Below are positions 1 to 8,808 of a stretch of DNA of 64,000 nt, one piece after another. Under the pieces are notes generated by a model. It searched no databases and was not told where the DNA came from. It worked only from the letters and a program-made list of their open reading frames with translations. Where the stretch lies: the NCBI GenBank assembly GCA_900553885.1, contig USFD01000004.1, forward strand, positions 1 through 64,000. Reading direction: 5' to 3'. Position numbers and translations under genes: made by a program. The number at the start of each line of letters is the position of its first letter. The stretch's first letter is position 1. This DNA comes from an uncultured Ruminococcus sp. GTDB taxonomy: Bacteria; Bacillota; Clostridia; Lachnospirales; Lachnospiraceae.

Positions 1-82
1 CCGCGTTCCGAGCGAAAGCGTGCTCTCCGGCACCATACCCGGACTCCCCGGCGGACGCTTCTACACCCACAAATTCAAATCT
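1..82. other. Unassigned window edge, GC-rich
   Basis: This edge is visibly richer in G and C than the sequence that follows. The plus strand has a 37-codon open frame that ends inside the next gene. The minus strand has an ATG-initiated frame that runs off the window. Neither shows a recognisable motif or a clear ribosome binding site, so no gene is called. Confidence 0.3.
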
Positions 83-364
83 TTATGCGCATACATTTCC
101 GAGAATTTCTTCTAATGCATTTTTACTGCTGGTATGACACCGGATTACATCTGCATTGCACCGCTCTGCTTCTTCCACGGCACAGCGGACCATCTTATGG
201 GAAACGGTATTGGTGAAAAGCACAATCAGATCCGGACTGCCGATCTGTTTGCCAAAACTTGCCGGCATCTGAGTAAACACTTTGGCCTTACACTTAAACT
301 GTTTGCAGATTTTCTTATACTGACATACCATTCTGTCGTGGCCTCCTATAATGACAACGCTCAT
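83..364 (-). CDS. DUF2325 domain protein
   Basis: A 93-residue cytoplasmic protein of the DUF2325 family. It opens with a beta strand and the glycine-rich turn VVIIGGHDRM (residues 3-12), followed by a cysteine-rich helix with Cys14, Cys20 and Cys25. An ATG seven codons further upstream is less likely: the AGGAGG site lies just before residue 1 of the start chosen here, seven bases away. The biochemical role of the family is not established. A Crp/Fnr-type regulator lies upstream on the same strand, and a palindrome resembling the feo operators overlaps the predicted transcription start, so redox- or iron-linked control is plausible. Function is unknown. Confidence 0.8.
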   Translation of the reverse strand: MSVVIIGGHDRMVCQYKKICKQFKCKAKVFTQMPASFGKQIGSPDLIVLFTNTVSHKMVRCAVEEAERCNADVIRCHTSSKNALEEILGNVCA

Positions 365-415
365 AACATTACCTCCTGAAATCATACATTCGCTGACTTT
401 TATTTTACCGCTCTC

Positions 416-432
416 GGTTAGTCTTATCTAAC
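416..432 (-). promoter_or_regulatory. DtxR/iron-type operator candidate
   Basis: The inverted repeat GTTAG-6-CTAAC, minus-strand form GTTAGATAAGACTAACC, closely matches ATTAGATTAAACTAACC in front of feoB. It sits just downstream of the -10 element of the DUF2325 promoter, covering the likely transcription start, as expected for a repressor site. The DtxR-type regulator at 15.5 kb is the natural candidate; this is inferred from sequence similarity only. Confidence 0.5.
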
Positions 433-442
433 TCATATTGAT

Positions 443-471
443 ATAATACATGACTGGTATGAATTTTTCAA
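443..471 (-). promoter_or_regulatory. Promoter of DUF2325 gene
   Basis: On the minus strand, TTGAAA and TATTAT are separated by 17 bases, a good sigma-A arrangement. The operator-like palindrome begins about ten bases downstream. Confidence 0.5.
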
Positions 472-491
472 GAGTATTTTGAAATTCGTTC

Positions 492-1151
492 TCATTTTTT
501 ACTGTATTGTACCAGTTTATTCAGATCTGTAAGTTCTATTTTCCCCCGGGACAATGCTACAAGTCCTTCATTCTGAAAATATTTCAGCATACGGGTAACA
601 ACTTCCCTTGCCGTTCCCATATGATTCGCGATTTTTTCATGGGTAATTGTAAGGGTGCCGCTTTCTTCCAGAGCACTTTCCTCCAGAAGGAATTCCGCAA
701 GCCGCCTGTCAAAACTTTTCCACATTATCTGCTCTATCAGCCACATAACTTCAGAAAATCTGGCGGCCATAATCTGATTTGTAAAATTTGACAAAGGTGC
801 GGATTTTTCCATGATACTTCTGTATATATCCGGCGGGATCAGCCAGAAATCCGTATCTTTTTCCGCTTCTATATTAACAGTAAACTGAATACTGTTCATC
901 ATGCATGAAGCGGAAAACAGACAGATATCCCTTTCAAACAGACGGTAAAGTGTTATTTCCCGCCCTTCTTCCGAGCAGATATATGCCCGGAGCTGTCCGG
1001 AACGGATCAGAAGAAGTCCGAGACACTCCTCTGCTCCTCCGTGAACCATGGTTCCTTTTTTCACATTGTGCCGGATGGCTGAACCGGTCAGTTTATTCTG
1101 TTGTTCCGCTGACAGTTTATCCCAGACAGGAAAATATTCAGATACTTCCAT
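492..1151 (-). CDS. Crp/Fnr family transcriptional regulator
   Basis: A 219-residue regulator with an N-terminal cyclic-nucleotide-binding-type beta barrel (about residues 10-120), a long dimer helix, and a C-terminal winged helix-turn-helix (about 160-210; THEKIANHMGTAREVVTRML). The FNR-type N-terminal cysteine cluster is absent, but the barrel contains the cysteine pair CLFSASC. It could therefore sense redox or a small ligand; which one is not visible. I start at the ATG preceded by AGGAGG (GGAGGCGTTCT) rather than a start 17 codons upstream. It is divergent from malic enzyme, and the DUF2325 gene follows on the same strand. Confidence 0.88.
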   Translation of the reverse strand: MEVSEYFPVWDKLSAEQQNKLTGSAIRHNVKKGTMVHGGAEECLGLLLIRSGQLRAYICSEEGREITLYRLFERDICLFSASCMMNSIQFTVNIEAEKDTDFWLIPPDIYRSIMEKSAPLSNFTNQIMAARFSEVMWLIEQIMWKSFDRRLAEFLLEESALEESGTLTITHEKIANHMGTAREVVTRMLKYFQNEGLVALSRGKIELTDLNKLVQYSKK

Positions 1152-1173
1152 AGAACGCCTCCTGTTTTTATAA

Positions 1174-1202
1174 AATGTACCATAGCCGGAAAAAATGCAC
1201 AA
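1174..1202 (-). promoter_or_regulatory. Promoter of Crp/Fnr regulator gene
   Basis: On the minus strand TTGTGC and TACATT are separated by 17 bases, ending about 22 bases before the start codon. The -10 match is only fair. Confidence 0.35.
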
Positions 1203-1237
1203 GATGTCAGAATTCCGCTTATGTTTTGAATTCCGGG

Positions 1238-1266
1238 TTTACATGCTGAAAAAAATTGTGTAAAAT
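1238..1266 (+). promoter_or_regulatory. Promoter of malic enzyme gene
   Basis: TTTACA and TAAAAT are separated by 17 bases. The untranslated leader would be about 65 bases and ends in an AGGAGGG ribosome binding site. Confidence 0.5.
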
Positions 1267-1337
1267 AGACACATGGTAAAATTGCCGGGATCTTTTTTCC
1301 CCTGACAATACATATTTTAATACAGGAGGGAACTACC

Positions 1338-2510
1338 ATGGATTATGCATCAGAATCATTAAAAATGCATTATGAACTGAAAGGAAAAATTGAAATCAAA
1401 TCAAGAGCTTCTGTAAATTCAAAAGAGGCGTTAAGTCTTGCCTACACCCCGGGTGTAGCACAGCCCTGCCTCGAAATCCAGAAGGATGTCAGCAAAAGCT
1501 TTGATCTGACCCGCCGCTGGAATACAGTAGCCGTTGTTACAGACGGTACTGCCGTACTCGGTCTGGGAGATATCGGTCCTGAAGCAGGAATGCCGGTTAT
1601 GGAAGGCAAATGTGTCCTCTTTAAAGAATTTGGCGACGTTGACGCGATTCCGCTCTGCATCCGCAGCAAAGAGGTAGATGACATTGTGGAAACCGTTCGT
1701 CTTCTTGCCGGAAGTTTCGGAGGGGTAAATCTGGAGGACATCTCCGCTCCCCGCTGCTTTGAAATTGAAAAAAGACTGAAAGAATGCTGCGATATTCCGA
1801 TCTTCCACGATGATCAGCACGGAACAGCTGTTATCACTCTGGCAGGCGTTATCAATGCCCTGAAGATCGTCGGAAAGAATCTTTCCGATGTTAAAATCGT
1901 TACATCCGGAGCCGGAGCAGCCGGAATCGCAATCATCAGACTGCTTATTTCCATGGGACTGAAAAACGTAATTATGACTGACCGCAAAGGTGCAATCTAT
2001 GAAGGACGCGAAGGTCTCAACCCGATCAAAGAAGAAATGGCAAAAATCACAAACCAGAACCATGAAAAAGGTTCTCTGGCAGATGTATTAAAAGGCGCTG
2101 ATATCTTTATCGGTGTATCTGCACCCGGTACATTAACAGGCGACATGGTTCGTACAATGGCTAAAGATCCGATTATCTTTGCCTGTGCAAATCCGACACC
2201 GGAGATTTTCCCGGATGAGGCAAAAGAAGCTGGCGCTGCTGTTGTATCTACCGGACGTTCTGATTTCCCGAATCAGGTAAACAATGTTCTCTGCTTCCCG
2301 GGACTTTTCCGCGGTGCTCTGGACGTACGTGCAACAGATATCAACGATGAGATGAAGATTGCCGCTGCTTATGCAATCGCCGGACTGGTAAGCGACGAAG
2401 AGCTGAATCCGGATTATATCCTTCCGGCTGCATTTGATCCCCGTGTAAAAGATGCCGTAGCAACCGCTGTTGCCGAGGCTGCACGTAAGAGCGGCGTAGC
2501 ACGGATCTGA
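1338..2510 (+). CDS. NAD(P)-dependent malic enzyme (decarboxylating)
   Basis: A 390-residue short-form bacterial malic enzyme that converts malate to pyruvate and CO2 with reduction of NAD(P). Visible signatures are the AYTPGV segment with the catalytic tyrosine (residue 36), the conserved lysine in MEGKCVLF (residue 91), the metal-binding HDDQHGTAV segment (157-165) and a Rossmann GAGAAG turn (191-196). The length fits the compact family, with no phosphotransacetylase-like extension. AGGAGGG precedes the ATG by seven bases. The gene is monocistronic and followed by a strong hairpin. Cofactor preference cannot be read with confidence. Confidence 0.93.
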   Translation: MDYASESLKMHYELKGKIEIKSRASVNSKEALSLAYTPGVAQPCLEIQKDVSKSFDLTRRWNTVAVVTDGTAVLGLGDIGPEAGMPVMEGKCVLFKEFGDVDAIPLCIRSKEVDDIVETVRLLAGSFGGVNLEDISAPRCFEIEKRLKECCDIPIFHDDQHGTAVITLAGVINALKIVGKNLSDVKIVTSGAGAAGIAIIRLLISMGLKNVIMTDRKGAIYEGREGLNPIKEEMAKITNQNHEKGSLADVLKGADIFIGVSAPGTLTGDMVRTMAKDPIIFACANPTPEIFPDEAKEAGAAVVSTGRSDFPNQVNNVLCFPGLFRGALDVRATDINDEMKIAAAYAIAGLVSDEELNPDYILPAAFDPRVKDAVATAVAEAARKSGVARI

Positions 2511-2571
2511 CATGTATCCGGTGTTAATATCTGTCAGATATAGGATTTCATAAATAACAGAAAGAATTGAT

Positions 2572-2659
2572 AAAGCCCGCGGAAACCTGCCGCAGGACAG
2601 TTTACAGAAGAATTCTCTTCTCCGCTGCCTGCAGGGTAAGTTTCCGGCGGGCTTTTATT
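2572..2659 (+). terminator. Long hairpin terminator after malic enzyme
   Basis: AAAGCCCGC-GGAAAC pairs with GTTTCC-GGCGGGCTTT, with a second inner helix (CTGCCGCAG with CTGCCTGCAG) and a T run at the 3' side. At almost 90 bases it is much longer than a minimal terminator. Confidence 0.75.
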
Positions 2660-2810
2660 TATTCGCATATTTATAAATAAGCCTTCCCTTCTCCTCTTCT
2701 TTCTGAAAATAAAAAGCCTGGTTTATCCACACATTTTTCTTTTCCTTCCCGTCATTCCATTGTATAATAATACTCAAATTCTAATAAATATTCAGGAGGA
2801 ATGAGGTTTC
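2660..2810 (+). promoter_or_regulatory. carB leader with -10 element
   Basis: A clear TATAAT lies at 2763-2768, but no good -35 box is visible 17 bases upstream. The short leader carries AGGAGG eleven bases before the start. I see no PyrR-type anti-terminator or ArgR-like box. Confidence 0.4.
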
Positions 2811-5800
2811 ATGCCAAAGAGAACAGATATTAATAAAATTCTCATCATCGGTTCAGGCCCCATTATTATCGGTCAGGCCTGCGAATTCGACTATTCCGGC
2901 ACTCAGGCATGCAAGGCACTGCGTAAGCTGGGCTATGAAATCGTGCTGGTCAATTCTAACCCGGCTACTATAATGACAGATCCGGAAACAGCAGATGTAA
3001 CCTATATTGAGCCCCTTAACGCCAGGCGGCTGGAGCAGATCATCGCGAAAGAGCGCCCGGACGCGCTGCTCCCGAATCTCGGCGGGCAGTCCGGCCTTAA
3101 TCTCTGTGCGGAGCTTGCAAAAAAAGGAGTCCTGGACAAATATAAGGTACAGGTTATCGGTGTTCAGGTAGATGCCATTGAACGGGGAGAAGACCGGATT
3201 GAATTCAAAAAGTCCATGGATGCCATCGGTATTGAAATGGCAAGAAGCCAGGTGGCCTACAGTGTGGAGGAAGCTCTGGGCATTGCAGAACAGCTTGGAT
3301 ATCCTGTTGTTCTCCGTCCTGCCTACACAATGGGCGGAGCCGGAGGAGGCCTGGTATATAATAAAGAGGAACTGAAAACGGTCTGCGCCAGGGGCCTCCA
3401 GGCCAGTCTTGTGGGACAGGTCCTGGTGGAAGAATCCGTCCTTGGATGGGAGGAGCTGGAACTGGAGATCGTCCGGGATGCAGACAATAATATGATCACA
3501 GTCTGCTTTATCGAAAACATTGATCCCATGGGGGTTCATACAGGAGATTCCTTCTGCTCTGCTCCCATGCTGACGATCTCAGAGGACGTTCAGAAGCGTC
3601 TCCAGGATCAGGCTTACCGTATCGTAGAATCTGTACAGGTCATCGGAGGAACCAACGTCCAGTTCGCCCATGATCCGGTCAGTGACCGCATTGTTGTCAT
3701 TGAAATCAACCCCAGAACATCGCGCTCCTCTGCACTGGCTTCCAAGGCGACCGGCTTCCCTATCGCTTTAGTATCCGCCATGCTGGCCGCCGGACTGACT
3801 CTGAAAGATATTCCCTGCGGAAAATACGGCACACTGGATAAATATGTTCCTGCCGGTGATTATGTAGTAATTAAATTCGCCCGCTGGGCTTTTGAAAAGT
3901 TTAAAGGTGTAGAGGATAAACTCGGCACACAGATGCGTGCTGTAGGCGAGGTTATGAGTATCGGAAAAACATACAAGGAAGCCTTTCAGAAAGCCATCCG
4001 CAGTCTTGAAACCGGCCGGTACGGACTGGGATTTGCCCGGAATTACAATGATCTGAGCTGCAGGGAACTATTGTATAAACTTGCTGTTCCCTCCAGCGAC
4101 CGTCATTTCATCATGTATGAAGCACTGAGAAAAGGAGCTTCTGTAGAAGAGATTCATGAACTTACAGGTGTAAAGGCCTGGTTCATCCGCCAGATGAAGG
4201 AGCTGGTGGAAGAAGAGGAAAATATTCTGGAATACCGGGGCGGACTTCCTTCAGACAAACTACTTATTTCCGCAAAAAAAGACGGCTTTTCTGACAGATA
4301 TCTGAGTATGCTTCTGGAGATTCCGGAAGACCAGATCCGGCAGCGCCGTACCGCGCTGGGCGTCACTGAAGCATGGGAAGGCGTTCATGTCAGCGGTACA
4401 GAGAACAGTTCGTATTACTACTCTACCTATAATGCAGAAGACAGAAACCCGGTAAATTCCGGCCGTCCAAAGATTATGATTCTCGGCGGCGGACCAAACC
4501 GGATCGGTCAGGGAATTGAATTTGATTACTGTTGTGTCCATGCCGCACTTTCGCTGAAAAAACTGGGATTCGAAACGATTATTGTAAACTGCAATCCTGA
4601 AACCGTATCTACAGATTATGATACATCAGACAAACTGTATTTTGAGCCCCTGACACTGGAAGATGTGCTGAGTATCTACGAAAAGGAACAGCCTCTGGGA
4701 GTAATTGCGCAGTTCGGCGGACAGACGCCTCTTAATCTTGCTTCCGAACTTGAGAATAACGGAGTGCGTATCCTTGGCACTTCACCTTCTGTTATTGACC
4801 TGGCGGAAGACAGGGATCAGTTCCGTGCCATGATGAACAAACTCGGCATCCCCATGCCGGAATCCGGTATGGCTTCTACCGTCCGGGAGGCCCTTGCTAT
4901 TGCGGATAAAATCGGATATCCGGTTATGGTCCGCCCCTCCTATGTGCTGGGCGGCCGGGGAATGGAAGTTGTATATGATGCAGAGAGTATGACCGGATAT
5001 ATGGAGGCCGCTGTGGGAGTTACGCCTGACCGGCCGATTCTCATCGACCGTTTTCTGAATCATGCCCTGGAATGCGAAGCAGACGCTGTCAGTGACGGTA
5101 CGCATGCATTTGTCCCTGCTGTGATGGAGCATATTGAGCTTGCCGGCATACACTCCGGCGATTCCGCATGCATCATCCCATCCGTTCATATTTCAGAGAA
5201 GCATGTGCGCACCATAAAAGAGTATACAAGAAAAATTGCAGAGGAGATGCATGTTAAGGGATTAATGAATATGCAGTATGCCATTGAGGACGGCATTGTC
5301 TACGTACTTGAGGCAAACCCACGGGCGTCACGGACTGTACCGCTGGTATCCAAGGTATGCAACATCCGCATGGTGCCGCTTTCCATAGAGATTATCACAT
5401 CGGAATTTACCGGGAATCCATCTCCCGTTCCGGATCTGAAGGAACAGAACATCCCTTATTACGGGGTAAAAGAGGCCGTCTTTCCGTTTAATATGTTTCC
5501 GGAGGTGGATCCTCTTCTCGGACCGGAAATGCGCTCTACAGGAGAGGTTCTGGGGCTTTCCGACAATTACGGCGAAGCATTCTGCAAAGCCCAGGAAGCC
5601 ACACAGACCTGCCTTCCTCTGGAGGGAACCGTTCTTATCTCCGTCAACAGACGGGACAAACCGGAAGCAGCTGAAATCGCAAAAGGCTTCGCTGACTGCG
5701 GATTCCGGATCCTGTCCACAGGCGAGACCTGCCGTCTGATCCAGGCGGCCGGAGTTCCTGCTGTTCGGGTAAAAAAGCTGTATGAAGGACGCCCGAATAT

Positions 5801-6038
5801 CCTGGATATGATTACCAACGGACAGATCGATCTGATTGTCAACTCTCCCTCCGGCAAGGAAAGCGTGCACGATGACAGTTATCTGAGAAAAGCTGCCATT
5901 AAGGCAAAGATCCCTTACATGACCACAATGGCCGCCGCAAAAGCTGCCGTAGGAGGAATCCGGTATATCAGAGAACACGGCAGCGGAGATGTAAAATCGC
6001 TGCAGCAGCTGCACAGCGAAATAAAGGATCTTTCGTAG
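2811..6038 (+). CDS. carB: Carbamoyl-phosphate synthase large subunit
   Basis: A 1075-residue large subunit that makes carbamoyl phosphate from bicarbonate, ATP and ammonia delivered by the small subunit. It feeds arginine and pyrimidine synthesis. The N-terminus MPKRTDINKILIIGSGP matches the family. Two homologous ATP-grasp halves follow, each starting with a glycine-rich loop (IIGSGPIIIGQ near residue 12, ILGGGPNRIGQ near 560). A C-terminal MGS-like allosteric domain covers about residues 940-1060. Length is normal. The small subunit gene carA is not adjacent on either side or anywhere in the window, which is unusual, since carA and carB normally form an operon. Confidence 0.97.
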   Translation: MPKRTDINKILIIGSGPIIIGQACEFDYSGTQACKALRKLGYEIVLVNSNPATIMTDPETADVTYIEPLNARRLEQIIAKERPDALLPNLGGQSGLNLCAELAKKGVLDKYKVQVIGVQVDAIERGEDRIEFKKSMDAIGIEMARSQVAYSVEEALGIAEQLGYPVVLRPAYTMGGAGGGLVYNKEELKTVCARGLQASLVGQVLVEESVLGWEELELEIVRDADNNMITVCFIENIDPMGVHTGDSFCSAPMLTISEDVQKRLQDQAYRIVESVQVIGGTNVQFAHDPVSDRIVVIEINPRTSRSSALASKATGFPIALVSAMLAAGLTLKDIPCGKYGTLDKYVPAGDYVVIKFARWAFEKFKGVEDKLGTQMRAVGEVMSIGKTYKEAFQKAIRSLETGRYGLGFARNYNDLSCRELLYKLAVPSSDRHFIMYEALRKGASVEEIHELTGVKAWFIRQMKELVEEEENILEYRGGLPSDKLLISAKKDGFSDRYLSMLLEIPEDQIRQRRTALGVTEAWEGVHVSGTENSSYYYSTYNAEDRNPVNSGRPKIMILGGGPNRIGQGIEFDYCCVHAALSLKKLGFETIIVNCNPETVSTDYDTSDKLYFEPLTLEDVLSIYEKEQPLGVIAQFGGQTPLNLASELENNGVRILGTSPSVIDLAEDRDQFRAMMNKLGIPMPESGMASTVREALAIADKIGYPVMVRPSYVLGGRGMEVVYDAESMTGYMEAAVGVTPDRPILIDRFLNHALECEADAVSDGTHAFVPAVMEHIELAGIHSGDSACIIPSVHISEKHVRTIKEYTRKIAEEMHVKGLMNMQYAIEDGIVYVLEANPRASRTVPLVSKVCNIRMVPLSIEIITSEFTGNPSPVPDLKEQNIPYYGVKEAVFPFNMFPEVDPLLGPEMRSTGEVLGLSDNYGEAFCKAQEATQTCLPLEGTVLISVNRRDKPEAAEIAKGFADCGFRILSTGETCRLIQAAGVPAVRVKKLYEGRPNILDMITNGQIDLIVNSPSGKESVHDDSYLRKAAIKAKIPYMTTMAAAKAAVGGIRYIREHGSGDVKSLQQLHSEIKDLS

Positions 6039-6094
6039 ATTTTATATCAAAGCGGCCTGCCCGCTTATCTGAATTCAGAACCGGATGCAAAAGA

Positions 6095-6140
6095 AACGTC
6101 CGTCGGAGATTCTCTGTAAAAATCTCTGACGGACGTTTTC
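6095..6140. terminator. Bidirectional terminator between carB and cysK-like gene
   Basis: AACGTCCGTCGGAGAT pairs with ATCTCTGACGGACGTT around an 11-base loop. T-rich tails on both strands suit the two convergent genes. Confidence 0.8.
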
Positions 6141-6183
6141 CTGTATTCCGCAATAAATTATTCTGCCGGATCCTCAGACTGTT

Positions 6184-7125
6184 TCACCGGTCAAACAGCG
6201 GGGTGGAGAAATATCTCTCCGCCGTATCAGGCAGCACGGTAACTACCCGTTTTCCGGCGCCCAGTTTCTTTGCAAGCTGGATTGCAGCCGCCACATTGGT
6301 GCCGCTGGAAATCCCGCACATCAATCCCTCCATAGAAGCCAGATTCTTCGCTGTTGTCAATGCCTCCTCGTCGGTTACAATATAAATATCGTCATAAATC
6401 TGATTGTTCAGATTCCCCGGAACAAGACCATCGCCGATTCCCATCTGAAGATGCGTTCCGATAGATCCTCCGGAAAGAATTGCTGCGTTTTCCGGTTCTA
6501 CCGCCCAGATCTCCATACCCGGATTATGTTCTTTTAACACTTCACCGATTCCACTGATCGTTCCGCCGGTCCCGAAACCGGAACAGAATCCGTCAATCGG
6601 CCCGTCAACCTGCTCTAATATCTCTGCAGCCGTATATTTGCGGTGCACCTCCGGATTCGCCGGATTATCAAACTGGCCCGGTACAAATACATCCGGATTT
6701 TCTGCTGCCATCTGATCTGCAATTCTCTGACATTCTTCAATACAATCGCCGATATTCCCCGCATCGTGCACCAGAATAACCTCTGCGCCGTAGTGGGTAA
6801 CCAGAAGACGTCTCTCTTCGGAAACAGAATCCGGCATAATAATCTTTACTTTATAACCTTTTACGGCTCCGCACAGAGCAAGACCGATTCCCTGATTTCC
6901 GCTGGTAGGTTCAACAATAATGGTCCTGGAAGGCGAAATCAGGTTTTTCTTTTCCGCATCCTCCAGCATATTCAGTGCCGTCCGGGTCTTAATGGATCCT
7001 CCGACATTTAATCCTTCAAATTTAACAAGTACTTCCGCGCAGCCTTCCGGAACCATACGATTTAACCGTACCATCGGTGTATGGCCCACGGCTTCTAAAA
7101 TATTATTGTATACCATAAAACTCAT
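6184..7125 (-). CDS. Cysteine-synthase-like PLP enzyme (variant)
   Basis: A 313-residue fold-type II PLP enzyme of the cysteine synthase / cystathionine beta-synthase family. The PLP lysine is Lys46 in GGSIKTRTAL, the phosphate loop is GFGTGGTISG, and the C-terminal SSGTN contacts the ring. Two normally conserved motifs differ. The usual SVKDR around the lysine reads SIKTR, and the substrate loop TSGNTG reads TSGNQG (residues 74-79). O-acetylserine sulfhydrylase is the default guess, but another beta-replacement substrate is possible. The ribosome binding site is weak; an ATG three codons downstream is an alternative start. No serine acetyltransferase gene is nearby. Confidence 0.8.
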   Translation of the reverse strand: MSFMVYNNILEAVGHTPMVRLNRMVPEGCAEVLVKFEGLNVGGSIKTRTALNMLEDAEKKNLISPSRTIIVEPTSGNQGIGLALCGAVKGYKVKIIMPDSVSEERRLLVTHYGAEVILVHDAGNIGDCIEECQRIADQMAAENPDVFVPGQFDNPANPEVHRKYTAAEILEQVDGPIDGFCSGFGTGGTISGIGEVLKEHNPGMEIWAVEPENAAILSGGSIGTHLQMGIGDGLVPGNLNNQIYDDIYIVTDEEALTTAKNLASMEGLMCGISSGTNVAAAIQLAKKLGAGKRVVTVLPDTAERYFSTPLFDR

Positions 7126-7260
7126 CCCATCTAAAACGTATTTTAATACCAGTGTATGCCGGCGTCGGCGCCTTTGTACGCTGATGATATTGCGCCCAGA
7201 AACGCAACTATCAGAATTATAACACAGATTTTTCCAGGATGACAGCCCTATGTTTTAATA
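7126..7260 (-). promoter_or_regulatory. Promoter and leader of cysK-like gene
   Basis: A TGTTATAAT extended -10 lies on the minus strand (TATAAT at 7216-7221). The roughly 85-base leader contains a small hairpin TTGCG-8-CGCAA and a GC-rich palindromic patch (GGCGCCGACGCCGGC). It matches no riboswitch I know. Confidence 0.4.
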
Positions 7261-7390
7261 TTATGAGCGCGGAACTATATCATATTTTTATAAAATTCAA
7301 AAGATTTATCATAAAAACTAGGCAGTTTCACCCTTATATGATATATTGTGGTACAGATATAACGAATACAAAAGATAAAGGAGACCTGTT

Positions 7391-8743
7391 ATGCATTATT
7401 CACTCTATCAGTTGACCTGGTTTTTTATCATTTATGCATTTATCGGATGGGTCATCGGGACCTCCATTGCCGCTCTTCGCAAAAAGAAATTTATTGATGT
7501 CGGCGCCCTTTTCGGGCCCTACTGTCCCTCTTACGGACTGGGCGGCGTGTGTTTTACCGTTTTTCTGTCAGAACTGAAAGATCAGCCTTTCTTTCTGTTT
7601 CTCGGAGGAGTAATTCTGACCTTTTTCCTCAGTGTGATGACCGGACTGATTCTGGAAAAAATCTTTCATCGGAAATGGTGGGACTATTCCGATAGAAAAA
7701 TGCAGTTCGGAGGCTATGTAAGTCTGATCTCCGTCCTCGTATGGGGAGCCTCTGCACTGATCTGCATTCTGTTCCTTAATCCTTTGTTTACGGAACTGCT
7801 CTCTTTGATTCCGGAACTGGCAGGTATGATCGTCCTTCTTATCATCTGCCTTATCATGCTCATTGATCTGATCGGAACTTTCAGCGCAATCTCTGTTGTC
7901 CGTTCCCGGATCAAACGCATCATCCTGATAGACGATATATCAGAAAGTCTTCAGAAAGCCGCCGATACTATGGGGGAAGGACTGACCGGCTGGGTTCTGA
8001 AACATCTGGAAAAAAGCTACTCCGGCCTGGACCGCAGAGAGCTTTTGAAAGTCCGCAGGCGGGAAAAGCTGCACCAGGACGCGGAAGCCGGAAAACCGGA
8101 AATATTTGCTCAGGGCTGCTGCTTTTATAAGCTGGCCTGGCTGTTCTTTCTTGGCTCTCTCCTTGGGGACCTGACAGAAACCATTTTCTGTTATATTACA
8201 ATGGGAGAACTGATGAGCCGCAGCAGTCTTGTTTACGGCCCGTTCAGCATTGTCTGGGGTATGGGCTGTGTCCTGCTGACGGTTATTCTGTATCAGTACC
8301 GGGAACGCAGCGACAGTTTTATCTTTTTATTCGGCACTTTTCTCGGCGGAGCCTATGAATATATCTGCAGCGTTCTCGCAGAACTGGTCTTCGGCACTAT
8401 GTTCTGGGATTACAGCGGGATCCCCTTTAACCTGGGCGGCCGTATTAATCTGCTGTACTGCTTCTTCTGGGGAATTGCCGCTGTGGTGTGGATGAAATTT
8501 CTATACCCCAGACTCTCTGCGCTTATTGAGCGGATCCCTGTAAAACCGGGAAAATGGTTAACATGGATTATGGTTGTTTTTATGTGCTTCAATATGATTA
8601 TATCCAGTCTGGCACTGTACCGGTATAACCAGCGGCAGACCGGCAGCTCGGATGAGACCAATGCATACACGGAATTTATAGATTCTCATTTCCCGGATGA
8701 AAGGATGGAGCGTATCTATCCCAAAGCAAAGCCTGCAAAATAG
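7391..8743 (+). CDS. Tandem CmpB-type (ABC_trans_CmpB) membrane protein
   Basis: A 450-residue polytopic membrane protein with two copies of the putative ABC-transporter-permease CmpB domain. Copy one spans about residues 5-150 (FIIYAFIGWVIGT, then FGPYCPSYGLG, then WWDYSDRKMQFGG). Copy two spans about 240-400 (YKLAWLFFLGSLLGDLTET, then YGPFSIVWGMG, then FWDYSGIPFNLGG). The copies share the aromatic G-P-Y/F and WDYS landmarks. A charged linker of about 60 residues joins them, and one or two more membrane spans close the protein. Function is unknown; no ABC ATPase is adjacent. The start has AAAGGAGA eight bases upstream. Confidence 0.82.
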   Translation: MHYSLYQLTWFFIIYAFIGWVIGTSIAALRKKKFIDVGALFGPYCPSYGLGGVCFTVFLSELKDQPFFLFLGGVILTFFLSVMTGLILEKIFHRKWWDYSDRKMQFGGYVSLISVLVWGASALICILFLNPLFTELLSLIPELAGMIVLLIICLIMLIDLIGTFSAISVVRSRIKRIILIDDISESLQKAADTMGEGLTGWVLKHLEKSYSGLDRRELLKVRRREKLHQDAEAGKPEIFAQGCCFYKLAWLFFLGSLLGDLTETIFCYITMGELMSRSSLVYGPFSIVWGMGCVLLTVILYQYRERSDSFIFLFGTFLGGAYEYICSVLAELVFGTMFWDYSGIPFNLGGRINLLYCFFWGIAAVVWMKFLYPRLSALIERIPVKPGKWLTWIMVVFMCFNMIISSLALYRYNQRQTGSSDETNAYTEFIDSHFPDERMERIYPKAKPAK

Positions 8744-8753
8744 ATTTTCATAC

Positions 8754-8799
8754 AAAAAAGGAAGAAATCCTCCCGTTTCTGGATTTCTTCCTTTTTTTG
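8754..8799. terminator. Bidirectional terminator
   Basis: AAAAGGAAGAAATCC pairs with GGATTTCTTCCTTTT around a 10-base loop, with A and T runs outside. It serves the convergent CmpB-type and P-type ATPase genes. Confidence 0.85.
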
Positions 8800-8808
8800 T
8801 TTCTCCTG

